Below the pieces are notes generated by a model. It was not told the DNA's origin and made no database searches. It saw nothing but the letters and a program-made list of their open reading frames with translations. Positions 22,564 through 37,469 of a stretch of 64,000 bases of DNA are shown in pieces. Each line of letters opens with the position of its first letter. The stretch's first letter is position 1. Made by a program: the position numbers and the translations under genes. Origin of the DNA: Allodiplogaster sudhausi (taxonomy: Eukaryota > Nematoda > Chromadorea > Rhabditida > Diplogasteridae); contig CALZFC010000006.1 of assembly GCA_945643635.1 (NCBI GenBank), positions 359,501-423,500 of the forward strand, written 5' to 3'.

Positions 22564-25122
22564 GAGAGAGAGGTGAATGAGAGAGAGAGGCGAGAGAAAG
22601 AGATATAGGTGAGAGAGAGAGGCGGATAGGAGCAGGAATCTGGGATTTTCTTTATCTTATGTATTTGTTTTACAGTTCCCTCCCTTGCTGCGCGCTCCCT
22701 CCAAGAAGACGGTAAGGATGCAAAGCAACAATTATTTCTAATTTAATTGATTAATAATTTTATGTCTACATATCATAACGGTGAAAATACTAGAGGCTAC
22801 CACAGCTTTTTCATGATGAATTTCATTTAATGCAAGAGGATTTTTTTTAGCTGTTATTTAAAATAATTATTTCAATTAATTCTTATTTTTCAAAGAATCT
22901 TTGGTTTGACATACAGAATGAGATATCGTATTATACACAATAACTTCAATATCATCCAAGATTTAGTGAAAAAAAAAGAAGAAAACAAAGTAGACTTACT
23001 TCAGGGACGAGAGCGAGAAGAAGAGGCACAGTGGAAGGAAGAGTGCAGAGAAGAGCGGCTGGTCCTCGCCCCGAGCAAGCATTTTGTGCCTTGCTTGGGA
23101 CCGGAAGGAAAAAGAAGTATGACTCACGCACTAGGCCGTTATGCTATCAATAGCGGCTCCTCATTCAACTCTTTGGCATCGTCAGATTTTGCTGAGCTTT
23201 ACAAGTCGATTGTTCAGCTCCCGTGCGTTTATCATTTTTCAATAATTTCAGTAAGTTTTGTTTTAATTCTTCCAGGATGGCTACCGGAGTATCAGATGAG
23301 TTGCCATCTCGGCATACCATTGCTAGGTCAGCACAATCGATCTCAGCAGATGTGATGAAGGGTCTCACGGTTGAGGTGAGAAATGTGTTGATATGAATGT
23401 ATATGAACTCCAATATTCAGGTACAAGAGGCCTATTCGTCATCACGATTCATCGCTATCAGTTGCGACTACGGCGAGAGAGGCGGTCGATCATACGCGTC
23501 GGTAGTTGTCCATTTCCTGAAGAATGGAGCCTGTGTCGCGCGGACTCTGGGCTTCTTAGCGGCAGGAGATGAGTCGAAGACAGCTGAATACGTTAGTTTT
23601 TGTTATCGCGAATATAAATTTCGCAGACTATTCGCAGACTATTAATTCACTGCAGATCTTCTCACAGTTGCTAGATGCGTGTAGGCCACATGGTTTGCAT
23701 TCTCAGCTGGGAAAAAGATTCGTATTTGTTTCGGATGCTGGAGCAAATGTTCTGAAGACGGTAAGGGACTTCTTCCCCATGAGTATGTTTAGTATGTATT
23801 TGTATTTATTTTAACAATCGTTCGTTGTGCAGATGTTGCCTGCGCTGCCCACCGCCTTAACATATGGGCAAAGAGAGGCTTCTTTCCATATGCTGGCGCA
23901 GCCAAGGAACACTCAGAAGTAGCTAAAACTGCAGTGAAGATTCAGAAGGCTGCATCCACTGTAGTAAACTATATGCGCTCTCGCAAAGCTGTTAGTTATT
24001 TTAGCTGTATTACCTTCTTTGATATTGCTAACACCTTTGTTAAGGAGTTTTCTGGATATCGCATGCCGCGTGCATACGTGTCCACCAGATGGCTCTCAGC
24101 AGCACACATAATGCACGATGTTAGCGATTGTCTGGACAACCTCGTTGACGCACTCGACTCCACCGACACAACAAGTTTTGCTGTTCGTTATAATCCTATT
24201 TTCTAGTTTTATTCATCGGAACCAGCCATGTATTTTGCTACTTGAGGAAGCTGTCCGCTTCCTTGACGGCAAGAGAGAGGAGCTGATGTCGTTCATCAAG
24301 CTGATGTCTCTTTTTGAGACACCAATCAAGAAGTTGCAGGTAGCTTAAGCTTTTATGCGTGCTTATAATTAATTATTGGTCATCACTTCTTGTAGTCTAA
24401 CGACTGTACAATTGGCCTGGTGGTCCCGTACGTGCTCGGAATAAAAGAAGGACTGGAGAAAGCAGCGGAATCTGGGACCGCCATTGAAAAGGCCTTTTCT
24501 GAGTCACTGCTCTCTGCATTCAATGAAATCGAGAAGGATTTCTTCTCCCCACTTCATTGTGCAGCCTCTCTTCTAGACACGCGCGCATCACGCATGCGTT
24601 CACACTTCAGCAAGAACAATCGTTTTCTTACTAAGGTTTATTTCAAATCTAAATCCTGGCATTTTAATTAAAACAATTATTTTTCAGTGCAAAGATGACA
24701 TTGAAGAGATTGACTCTTCCTTCGTCCACACTACGTCATCTAGAAGTTCGTCGCAGGCTGTGGCTGTGGATGCGGATGCAACGGATTCTCTTCTCATGGG
24801 TGATGATGACGCAGAGATTCGATCTCTGCGAGATGAGATTGACGAATTTTACCTCACCCGACCATCCTTCCCAAATCCACTTGAGTATTGGACAAACAAG
24901 CAGGCCAGCATGCCTTCCCTTAGTCCCTTGGCTCTTTCCATTCTTTCTGTGCCGGCCACTAGTGCGCAGACGGAGCGCTCCTTTTCGAGGTTGCACCACC
25001 TTGTCAGTGACTATAGACACCGCCTCTCAGACTCCAGTATTCAAGCCCTCATCACCGCTTCCATGAATCGCACTGTAGTTGTTGGAGTAGATGAGGAAGA
25101 CGAGGATACTGACAACTCGTAA
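21699..25122 (+). CDS. hAT transposase fused in frame to upstream exons
   Basis: Nine transposase exons join exactly in phase: 23005-23222, 23276-23375, 23421-23591, 23656-23782, 23833-23990, 24045-24182, 24226-24339, 24396-24635 and 24688-25122. They give 566 codons then TAA. Hallmarks seen: SGSSFN near the start, ISCDYG and FVSDAGAN acidic residues, NVACAAHRLN, STRW, and the C-terminal dimerisation block SVPATSAQTERSFSRLHHL. Three small upstream exons, all phase 0 (21699-21764, 22375-22443, 22676-22711), read straight into the first. They encode charged repeats ending MRAPSKPRRT, RER and LRAPSKKT, and exon 23005 itself begins with GREREEEAQWKEE...LAPSK before the transposase sequence. A BED zinc finger, usual at the N-terminus, is not seen. 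No start codon was identified. The intact catalytic chain suggests recent activity or domestication. Confidence 0.75.
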
Positions 25123-25126
25123 TAAA
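25121..25126 (+). promoter_or_regulatory. AATAAA overlapping the hAT stop codon
   Basis: The stop TAA (25120-25122) overlaps a canonical polyadenylation hexamer, so the transcript would have almost no 3' UTR. Confidence 0.4.
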
Positions 25127-25394
25127 ATCGCTAGTCGTATTTCAGCATTAGAATCCTGTCTGTCTCTCTTCCTTTTCTGCAGCTCATTTTTATTTACAAA
25201 ATCTATAACCACAGTTTTTATATTGACGAGTTGCTTGTTGGCTAACATATTTTTCCAGTTGTTGATTTCATTGACTACTCGTATCTCAATTGCTACTTGC
25301 ATTTCAGAATTACAGTCTTTATCTGTCTTTAAGCCGATAAAAATAACGTGTTAAAATAAGATTCCAAGCGAACGAGAATTTTCTGCTTTTTCTC

Positions 25395-25607
25395 CAGCTC
25401 AAGAAAGCAGGCCCGGGCCGCAAAGAACTTTATGGGCCCGGGCCCGGCCCGCCTTCATATTTTTACCCTCGGCCCGGCCCGGGCAGGGCCCGCAATTTGA
25501 AGGGCCCGGCCCGGCCCGGCCCGTAAGGATAGTGGGCCCGGCCCGGCCCGGCCCGCAAGGAAGGCGGGCCCGGCCGGCCGGCCCGGGCCTGGTTTTGACC
25601 ATCCCTG
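25395..25607 (+). mobile_element. hAT right end with GGCCCGG subterminal repeats
   Basis: About 200 bases of GGGCCCGGGCC-type repeats end in GGTTTTGACCATCCCTG at 25607. In reverse complement this begins CAGGGATGGTCAAAACC, a typical hAT terminus followed by GC-rich subterminal repeats. No matching left terminus was found before the transposase exons. The GC content is far above neighbouring sequence. Confidence 0.6.
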
Positions 25608-25804
25608 GAGCACACTCCACGTGCCCTCTCCACGTGCGCAGAAGCGGGCCAACAGCAGCCACCCGCTCTCCCACCACTCTCCCACCAGCCCACTACCGAA
25701 AAGCGGCAGGCACAGCTAAGTGTCAGCTATTAGAACAAATAACAACAACAAGTTTACATGATAAATCTATCTATCGAAGTAATTATGAATGAATCTTATT
25801 TTAG

Positions 25805-30083
<4,279 letters not shown>

Positions 30084-30202
30084 GTCAGCGGTATTTGTTA
30101 GGCACTATTTCCGTTAAACTGGTTGTCCATGGAGCTTTCTGGAGGAATAAGGTAGATGTTGAAGTCCTGGACAGCATTTACAACGGTATCGTATCGTCTT
30201 TC

Positions 30203-30772
30203 TATACCTCTCTCTCTCTCTCTCTCTCAATCATCCCGCTTCTCCTTCTCTCTCCCCGTTACTCTCTCAATCTCTCTCTCGCGCTCTCTCGCTCGTCCAG
30301 TCTCTCTCTCTCGCTCTTCCTCTCGCTCTCTCGCTTGTCCAGCCTCCCTCTCGCTCTTCCTGTCTCTTTCTTTCTCTCTCTCTCTCGCTCGCTCTTCCGG
30401 TCGCTCTCTCTCTCTCTTTCTCTCTCGCTCTTCCTGCCCCTGTCTTTCTATAGCCCTCTCGCGCTCTCTCGCTCTTCCTGTCTCTCTTTCTCTCTCTCTC
30501 TCGCTGTATCTCTCTCTCTCTCACTCTCGTTCGCTCGTCCAGTCTCTCTCTCGCTCTTCCTCTCTCTCTCTTTCTCTCTCGCTCTTTCTGCCCCTGTCTT
30601 TCTCTATCTCTCTCTCGCTCTCTCGCTCATCCAGTCTCTCTCTCGCTCTTCCTGTCTCTCTTTCTTTCTCTCTCTCTCTCTCGCTCTTCCTGTCTGTCTC
30701 TCTCTCTCTCTCTCTCTCGCTCGTCCAGTCTCTCTCTCGCTCTTCCTGTCTCTCTTTCGTTCTTTCTGCCTC
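30203..30772. repeat. 570-bp structured CT repeat
   Basis: Higher-order repeat in which CT runs are punctuated by GCTCGTCCAG and GCTCTTCCTG about every 40-60 bases. It gives two long spurious Ser/Leu frames (238 and 210 codons). Confidence 0.85.
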
Positions 30773-31227
30773 TGTTCTAAAAAAGTGAAAGTTCATGCGA
30801 AATCGATATAAAATCGAACATATTAGAAAATATTTAACATTAATTTACTGTATCCGCGGTCCTCTCACTCATCCTTCCTCGGGATTTTGCGCGCCTTATG
30901 TCAAGCTATGAGCGGGGGGCCTAAGGTACCCACCGGATGGGGCCAGCCATACAGGGTGCCGTGCAGGATATTTTCTGGGCCGGGCTCTTTTTTTTGGCAC
31001 CTGGCCAACCATGATCATTACTCACCGATTATTTCTTACCAGTAAACAGCACCGTCAGCATTTGGGTAGTTAAACCAGTAGAAATACTCTCAGAGAAATT
31101 ACAACAACTTTTAAAAATAGTACCCTGAATACCACGCATACCAGGCCAGTGTCTCGTGCCCGATTTCATTCTCTCCCTATCTTTTCTACTTCTCTCTCTC
31201 TCTCTCTCTTTCTCGTACTCTTCTAAC

Positions 31228-31839
31228 CTGAGTTTGTCTCCTCCTCTTCCTTGTCATCTGACTCGCCTTCGCCTTCAGACAGGAGGGCGTGGGCAACCTG
31301 ATTTGAATAGTTATTCTCACTTTCGCTCTCTCTCTCTCATCTTCTCTCTTTCTCGCTTTCTCTCTCTCTCTCTCTCTTAATCTTCTCTCTTTCTCACTTT
31401 CTCTCTCTCTCTCTCTCTCAACTGGCCATAAACTGTTTGTCGTCCTCATCTGTTCCTCTTCCTCATTCTCATCTTCCTTGAATACTTTTGCATCGGCTGG
31501 CTCGTCCTCCCATTCCGCCTCAGACTCCACCTAAATCGGGGGAAGGCTTAGCTAGAAGGGTAGAAGGGGTCATACGACCCCTTTTTAGTCTTTAATGGCC
31601 CCTTTGGTTCTTATGACCTCTTTAGGATCCAAAATATTCATGCTTGAATTCGCGCTCATTTGCCTGAACAGCTGGTTAGTAGACATCAATGCGTGTCTTT
31701 CCTATGATATCTGGATGATGAGGGCATCATTAGGTCTGGCGGGTTGAGAGGCCCCCCTGGGACGAATATTACTCGCAACCATTTGTCACCATCCATATGG
31801 AAAAAAGATACTATCGACTTGGCAGAGCATGGAGGGATC

Positions 31840-31875
<36 letters not shown>

Positions 31876-31964
31876 AGAGCGAGGAGAGAAAGAGAGAGCG
31901 GAGAGAGGGGGGGGGGGGAGGGGGAGAGGGAGACTGGGAGGGAGCGAGAGAAACAGACAGAGGT

Positions 31965-32009
<45 letters not shown>

Positions 32010-33460
32010 CACCGTGATTTAGGGCCTCCCCAAAGGCCTACCCTACATCCTTTTGCGGACAATTTTGACAGAAATACCGTTTATGACCCAAGTTTCCGGG
32101 CTCGATAATTCCTTCGCCAATGAGGCGCTTTTCTCTCGTTCCTCGACAGTGGCTTTTATTGCCTGCCCTGTGATCCCACCCACCTCATTAATATTAAATA
32201 TTTTTTTATCGATTTTAATGTTTTAAATAAATACCTATTATCTAAGATTTTCTTTACTTATTTGACTATTTATTGTGAAATAATAATACTTAATATATTA
32301 CGTTTGAATGGTTTTTAATAACTTAAAATAAATAATTTTCCGCTATGCTCGTTCTTAACATAATATTTTGTTGCACATAAAATGCCTTGAACAAAAAAAA
32401 ATTGTAAAAAAAAAAATAAAAAAGGAGATAAGAAAAAAGGAAAAAAAACAAACTTTTTTTTTAAAATTTCAAGCCGCAATTGCTCCCTGCTTCGAAGCTC
32501 TTCGAGATAGCTCAGATTCTGTGGAAGGAAAAACTTTTTAAATCGATAGATAAATTACTGTATCATTTACAAGGTGTGGTATTGAATTCATATTAAAAAA
32601 AACTATTTCAATAGTATACTTAAAAATATAATATGAATAAAAAGTAAAATAACAAGGGAAAACGGGTGAAAATGTGGAATTTTTTTTTTAATAAGAGCAT
32701 AAATCTAACACTGTCATTGCTACTCGAGAAGACGGCCGCATTCCGAGGAAGGGCAGCACGGAAATGAACCGTAGGCAGCCACATTCCTTCCTGGCAAAAG
32801 TATCTTCTTTTTTTTACAAGATAATTTTCCCCACATTCCAGAACAGGAATAGTGGCCAATTCTCAGCCAAGAAACATGAAAAAAAAACGCTAACGCTCTC
32901 TTGGATAAGTTCAAATACTGTAGTTAATAAATAAAATAAATAAGATTATACATTGCTAACGTAAGCAAGGATAGTAGATAAAATATCCATATAAGGAGTG
33001 TGTGCAAGGTGTGGTGGCTAAAGAAGTATACCTGGAAACTATGCCCGCGTATAGTCTACGCTCAAGGAATGCAATAGTAGTAATTCGCGTTGTTATTGCC
33101 TGACGGCTGGTTAGAAGACGTGAGTTGCGTACCTTTCCTAAGATACCCATTTATACCGTAGGTGTGTAAGGTGGGCTACAGCATACCTTAACATTCTCTT
33201 CATCTAAACTGAGAACTTTCAAGAAATACTAGAGTATACCGAGAAATATGCCCATTTATACCGTACACTTTCAAAGAATGGCTACCGTATACAAAGAAAA
33301 TCTCCCCATTTAAAACATATCATTTCAACGAATGGCTACAGTATACCTTGATCTCGAACGGCTTGAGCCACAAGAAGGAGATCGTGGCAGGAGCCTCGGC
33401 CATCAAGTTGAAGAAGGAGAGGAATCGATCGGACTGCTTGCGCTTCTTCTCTTCTAGAGC
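31228..33460 (-). CDS. CHAF1A: CAF-1 large subunit (CHAF1A) homologue, partial
   Basis: Chromatin assembly factor 1 large subunit deposits H3-H4 on replicated DNA. Minus-strand exons: 33347-33460 (KQSDRFLSFFNLM...FLWLKPFEIK), then an exon starting at 32790 (EGMWLPTVHFRAALPRNAAV); joined they recreate the conserved PFEIKEGM segment. A possible exon ends near 32480-32523 (NLSYLEELRSREQLRL). Exon 31530 down to about 31427 gives VESEAEWEDEPADAKVF then a Glu-rich run and DEDDKQFM, and exon 31228-31297 gives VAHALLSEGEGESDDKEEEE, matching the family's acidic-domain end (FFVPHGYLSEDEG in vertebrates). Within the Glu run the frame shifts by one base, and the donor after KQFM would be GC. The segment expected between (K-L-L-Q-F...W-G-T-W) was not found, nor were the ends, so the gene may be damaged or incompletely read. 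Confidence 0.6.
31824..32008. repeat. GA tract duplicated from 29.2-29.35 kb
   Basis: The GCATGGAGGGAT(C/A)GCGAG start and the GAAACAGACAGAGGTAAAGA end match the intron at 29198-29320 in the same orientation. This shows a segment of the neighbouring gene's intron was copied here. Confidence 0.65.
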
Positions 33461-33622
33461 CTGGAAAATGAGGGCAGTTTTATAAAATGGAAGTAGAAAA
33501 TAAATTTAAAAAATGGTATGAGAAAAAGGGCTCATTCTACGATATTTAGCATGAATTTTACGAATAAAGCATGAAAAGCACCCATCCTCCCTCGGGCTGT
33601 TGCTGGCCCCATTTTAAGCTAT

Positions 33623-33660
<38 letters not shown>

Positions 33661-33815
33661 TCTCACTTTTCCTGCCTCCCTCTGTCTTTCTCTGTCGCCC
33701 TTCCGGTCTGTCTCTCTCTCTCTCACTCTCTCTCTCGCTCTTAAGGTCTCTATCTTTCTCTCTCTCGCTCTCTAAATATCCATTGTTTCATGTGCTAAGC
33801 AATCTAATTCTTTAG

Positions 33816-34164
33816 CTGCACTACGACTTGCGCCCGCAATCCGGATGGAAGTACAGCAAGGAGGACTTGCGAGGCTTCGTCAAGGATGGCCCCTACAACA
33901 TCCTCAAGACCATCCTGGACAAGCCCGAACTGGACGACTCGGAGGAGAAGCTGGAGGAGGCGGCGCTGGTGAGTGAGAGCGAGAGAATGAAAAAAAAAGA
34001 GAAAGCGGGAGAAAGAAATAGAGACCGAAATTCGGTGAGGGAGGTAGAAGGAAAGAAAGAGAACCAAATATATTGAGAATAAGTGAATTTTGAAGGCCAA
34101 AGGGATGCGCCCGACGAAGCGCAGGGATCGGAAGTGCAGACGTGTCCCTCGCCCTCCTTCGTGA
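33816..34164 (+). CDS. 3' end of an unrecognised gene
   Basis: Two exons: 33816-33968 (51 codons: LHYDLRPQSGWKYSKEDLRG, FVKDGPYNILKTILDKPELD, DSEEKLEEAAL) and 34096-34164 (AKGMRPTKRRDRKCRRVPRP..., TGA stop). Acceptors are TTTAG and TGAAG, the donor GTGAGT. The split pseudogene copy at 8.6-12.0 kb preserves both exons, their splice sites and the stop position, supporting this as real coding sequence. The basic C-terminus suggests nucleic-acid binding, by composition only. Upstream exons were not found. Substitutions between copies are partly conservative. Confidence 0.6.
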
Positions 34165-34223
34165 TTCCTCTCTCGCTTCCTCCCTCACTCTCCTCTCACT
34201 CTCTCTCGCTCTCTCTCTCCAAG

Positions 34224-34453
34224 TCGCGATATACTCTGCTTTCACTATTCTTCCGTGTCTTTTCTGAATTGTCTCTGGTCTCTCCACATCTGCCCTCCTA
34301 GGCTCTTTGTCTCTGATTCTCTCTACGATTTTGACTGATAAGCCTTTGTCGCGATATACTCTGCTTTCACTATTCTTCCGTGTCTTTTCTGAATTGTCTC
34401 TGGTCTCTCCTCATCTACCTTCCTAGGCTCTTTGTCTCTGATTCACTTGGATT
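34224..34453. repeat. Direct repeat, about 105 bp, 125-bp offset
   Basis: The block starting TCGCGATATACTCTGCTTTC at 34224 recurs at 34349 with few changes and ends with GGCTCTTTGTCTCTGATT in both. Confidence 0.85.
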
Positions 34454-34992
34454 GGTAGCTTACTTGACTCGTTAAACCTTCATCTATCGTTCGTGCCTAA
34501 TTCACAGTATTATAAGAATTGCTGTTTATTAGCCTTCGCGTATCGTCATAGTGAAAACAGAACTGTCTTTGCCATTTCATTCTCTTTTTATACCGAGTTT
34601 GGTCTCTGCTTTTTCGGGCCACAAATAAGACGTCTCGAGTCGAATAGCAATTGACAATTTGTCTCTGGTTCCTCGTTCCTATGCAGAGGTCATTGTAGTA
34701 GCAGAGCAACACCTTTTTTTTCTACGAGTGCTCCTATTCAGATTTTCTTGTTTGTGGTCATCCTATTTCTTCGAGTACCCTTGCCCACAATATTATTGCT
34801 AAGGTCCCTACGAAGATATTCATTAAGATTTTTTTTTAAATCTGCGAATAGACATCCTGTATCACATGATTACTGAAGAATAATGTTCCTGTAAGAAATT
34901 TTGTCAAGATCTATTTAAATTCAAATTCATATAAATATAGAGAAATACTATGCCATATTGAGTTGAACTTTTAAAATGGATTTGTCCATCTA

Positions 34993-35747
34993 CTCGGGAA
35001 AAAAGCGAGCTGTTGCTACGCAGTTAAAAAGGCGTAAAGTTGTCCGTTAGCAGTGAGAAAATGCATTAGCAGTTACAGAGTGTAAGGGTTCAACTGCTAA
35101 ATTATACTGCTTCTGGACTACGAAGCTGTTGCATAGCATTGCATAGTGAACTGCTAATATTTTGAATTTCGAAAATTCCTGCCACGATTAGCCTTAAAGA
35201 ACATTGTAAGGAACAAAATAGCTTCTAGTGCTCCGTCCGCCCTATGTTCCGACTGTGCACTCAGCTCTTAAGAAATGTATAGTTCGAAAATCCGTCGAAT
35301 CTCGCCTGCTGCCCTGGGTAGGCATCCAAGAGCCGGCTTAATTTACAAGTTTGAAAGCCCCTCTTCGGCCTATGCATGTAAAGTGGGGAACAGTGAAGTG
35401 CTTTGGTAAATTGTGAACAGTACATATTTCCGGTGTGTTGACACTCGTCAGTACAGTACTCAATTTAGCTGTATAGAAGTTCCCGTTAAGAAAACAACTT
35501 TCCGGTGTTATGGCACTCGGCGCCAACAGTATGCAATTTAGCAGTTCAAAAGTACTGCTAAGCAACTGCTTAGAACCGGCCTAGCCTTCGTTTTGCACTC
35601 ATTTAGCAGCAGCTACGCATCCAATGAGCAGCGTAGCCGTTGAAAATGCACGCAGGAGCAGTTACAGAGTGTAAGGGTTCAACTGCTAAACAACCTGCTA
35701 AGTCGTTGCTCTTGTAGTGCGTAGCAACTGCTCGCTTTTTTCCCGAG
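34993..35747. mobile_element. 755-bp MITE with 30-bp TIRs and TA target site
   Basis: The 30-bp ends (34993-35022 and 35718-35747) begin CTCGGGAAAAAAGCGAGC and are inverted repeats with one mismatch. Each is flanked outside by TA (34991-34992, 35748-35749), as in Tc1/mariner-type insertions. Inside, a 35-bp direct repeat ending GTAAGGGTTCAACTGCTAA occurs at 35068 and 35657. No transposase frame is present. Confidence 0.8.
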
Positions 35748-35841
35748 TAAGGTTTCCTTTTGCGTTCGATCTAATGGTGATTTCTGTTGATATTGATGTT
35801 CTCGTTTACCTTACTATCATTGATGTCATGTGACCGACTTC

Positions 35842-35934
35842 AATAAATTATATAAGTAGTAAATGTATACAAAATAAATTATATAAGTAGTAAATGTATA
35901 CAAAATAAATTATATAAGTAGTAAATGTATACAA
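35842..35934. repeat. 3 x 31-bp tandem repeat
   Basis: Three consecutive copies of a unit starting AATAAATTATATAAGTAGTA; identical apart from the ends. Confidence 0.95.
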
Positions 35935-36472
35935 ACCTGTAGCAGATGACGGTCCCTTGGCTCCGTGTCTCTTCTACCAATCGAGCGCGAAGCAAGAGAG
36001 CGAATCTTTCGAAGACAGACCAAGCGAGATCACTGCAAAGTGAGTGGCATGGACATCACTCGTATGTAATAGCCAATTAGCCCCATCTCGCGCTGCGGCG
36101 TTCTATCAGCTTGCGTCATATATTAATGAACAAGTAAACAAAACGGCAAGCGAGTAAAATGAAGAAACCTACTATTTTATGCCTCGACTTGGAAGGGGCC
36201 GGGGCCCGGAAACGCCTTGGTTGACCGCGATCAATCTTAAAAACTCAAAATCGAAATGATTCATTTAATTAAATAATTACGCTTTCCGCACAACTACAAC
36301 ATAGAAAAAATCCAGGTGAGAGAAGCCAACACTCGCTGGCAATTTATACTAACAAACTTGTTAGCAAGAAGCACTTGACCAGCAACGACAACTTAGTTGC
36401 ATACGATATACATCAAGGAAAACATTAGCTAACTTTGATTAAAATCAACGAGCAATTTTTTTCAGCAAACAC

Positions 36473-36790
36473 TCAAAAAAAAAGTAAGACCCAAACAAAA
36501 TATCCAGCAGCTTGATGACTTCGAAATTGCCGAAATTCTTTAAAATATGGAAGTGTACTAGGAATGACGTGAAAAACAACACCATTCATTTTACTACATG
36601 CACTAATCAATGAATGAGACGAGGCGGCAGAGTGACAAGTGGCGTCACTCTTCATTTGCTCCCCTGTTGAAGCGAGCAAGTTCAGATCTACTCGATCGTC
36701 GTCAAATTCATTCCATGGACGCTGCTCCTTGACCGGGTGGCCGATAAGCTCTGTCTTATCCGCCACTGTCCACGTCGACGACAACGTCAT
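36473..36790 (-). CDS. 105-codon open frame of unknown status
   Basis: A non-repetitive frame with balanced composition (MTLSSTWTVADKTELIGHPV...), ending in a hydrophobic stretch (AAGYFVWVLLFF). No splice-linked partner, family or promoter was recognised. It could be chance. Otherwise 35750-37460 holds no supported gene. Confidence 0.25.
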   Translation of the reverse strand: MTLSSTWTVADKTELIGHPVKEQRPWNEFDDDRVDLNLLASTGEQMKSDATCHSAASSHSLISACSKMNGVVFHVIPSTLPYFKEFRQFRSHQAAGYFVWVLLFF

Positions 36791-37148
36791 TTATCATCTA
36801 CTTCCATGTGTTGATAGCGTCTTCCTTTGCATTCCATCGGCACATCGTCACGATAAGATTGCAAACCAAACAGTATTCTTTTCTTCCACTACCTGACAAT
36901 ACGAGCAACAACTATTGCCCTTTAGATGTGACAGTGATTTTGTTAACGTTCACAAAAGACTCGAAATGAAGCACCCCTTCTAAATTTTCCTATTCATAAT
37001 TGCCTTTTAGTGACGTGTCGTCGAGCACTCCGTCGTGAACATCGAAGCTCATCTTTCATTCATGTCGAGATTTTACTACGAACTTATTCATTCGATGTGC
37101 CTTCAGGGGTTGTTACTCGATGGGGTGGTTCTTGACGGGCTTAGGCTT

Positions 37149-37197
37149 AGTTAAAGAAGTTGTTGAGAAATTGCATTTCTCAACAACTTCTTTAACT
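37149..37197. repeat. Perfect 23-bp hairpin, 3-nt loop
   Basis: AGTTAAAGAAGTTGTTGAG... (37149-37171) is exactly complementary to 37175-37197, with loop TGC. It lies downstream of the ATP synthase b stop on the minus strand. Possible roles are a small-RNA hairpin or a foldback insertion remnant. Confidence 0.9.
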
Positions 37198-37213
37198 CGA
37201 AAATAAATCTCTA

Positions 37214-37219
37214 TTTATT
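37214..37219 (-). promoter_or_regulatory. Possible polyadenylation signal for ATP synthase b
   Basis: TTTATT on the plus strand is AATAAA on the gene's strand, about 250 bases past the stop codon. Confidence 0.35.
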
Positions 37220-37469
37220 TCTCCGCCAAAATCCACTCGTCATCGACAATAAAAAAAGAAAACGAAACTTAATGGATCCATTGAACAACAGCCTGCGCAC
37301 CTAACACATCACTACTTTAACAGCTATCTACTAGTAATGAATTCACAAGGAGAAATCAATCAATAAGAGGGGAGAGAGAGAAGAGGAAGAAGAGAGGGGT
37401 CGATAGAGCGTGGCAAATGGAGAGTGCGCAGGCTGAGGAGAAAAGATTTGGCACTTTGCCAAATCCAAA

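Noticed and set aside
23073..25615. 8-bp target duplication around the hAT (GAGCAAGC and GAGCACAC)
   Set aside because: Two of eight bases differ and no left terminus follows the first copy, so the match is not convincing.
30095..30811. 238- and 210-codon plus-strand open frames
   Set aside because: Almost entirely Ser/Leu/Arg from a CT repeat; the repeat is open in several frames at once.
32956..33150. Minus-strand frame of 64 codons between CHAF1A exons
   Set aside because: Lies in a region of imperfect repeats (GGCTAC(A/C)GTATAC) and does not match CAF-1.
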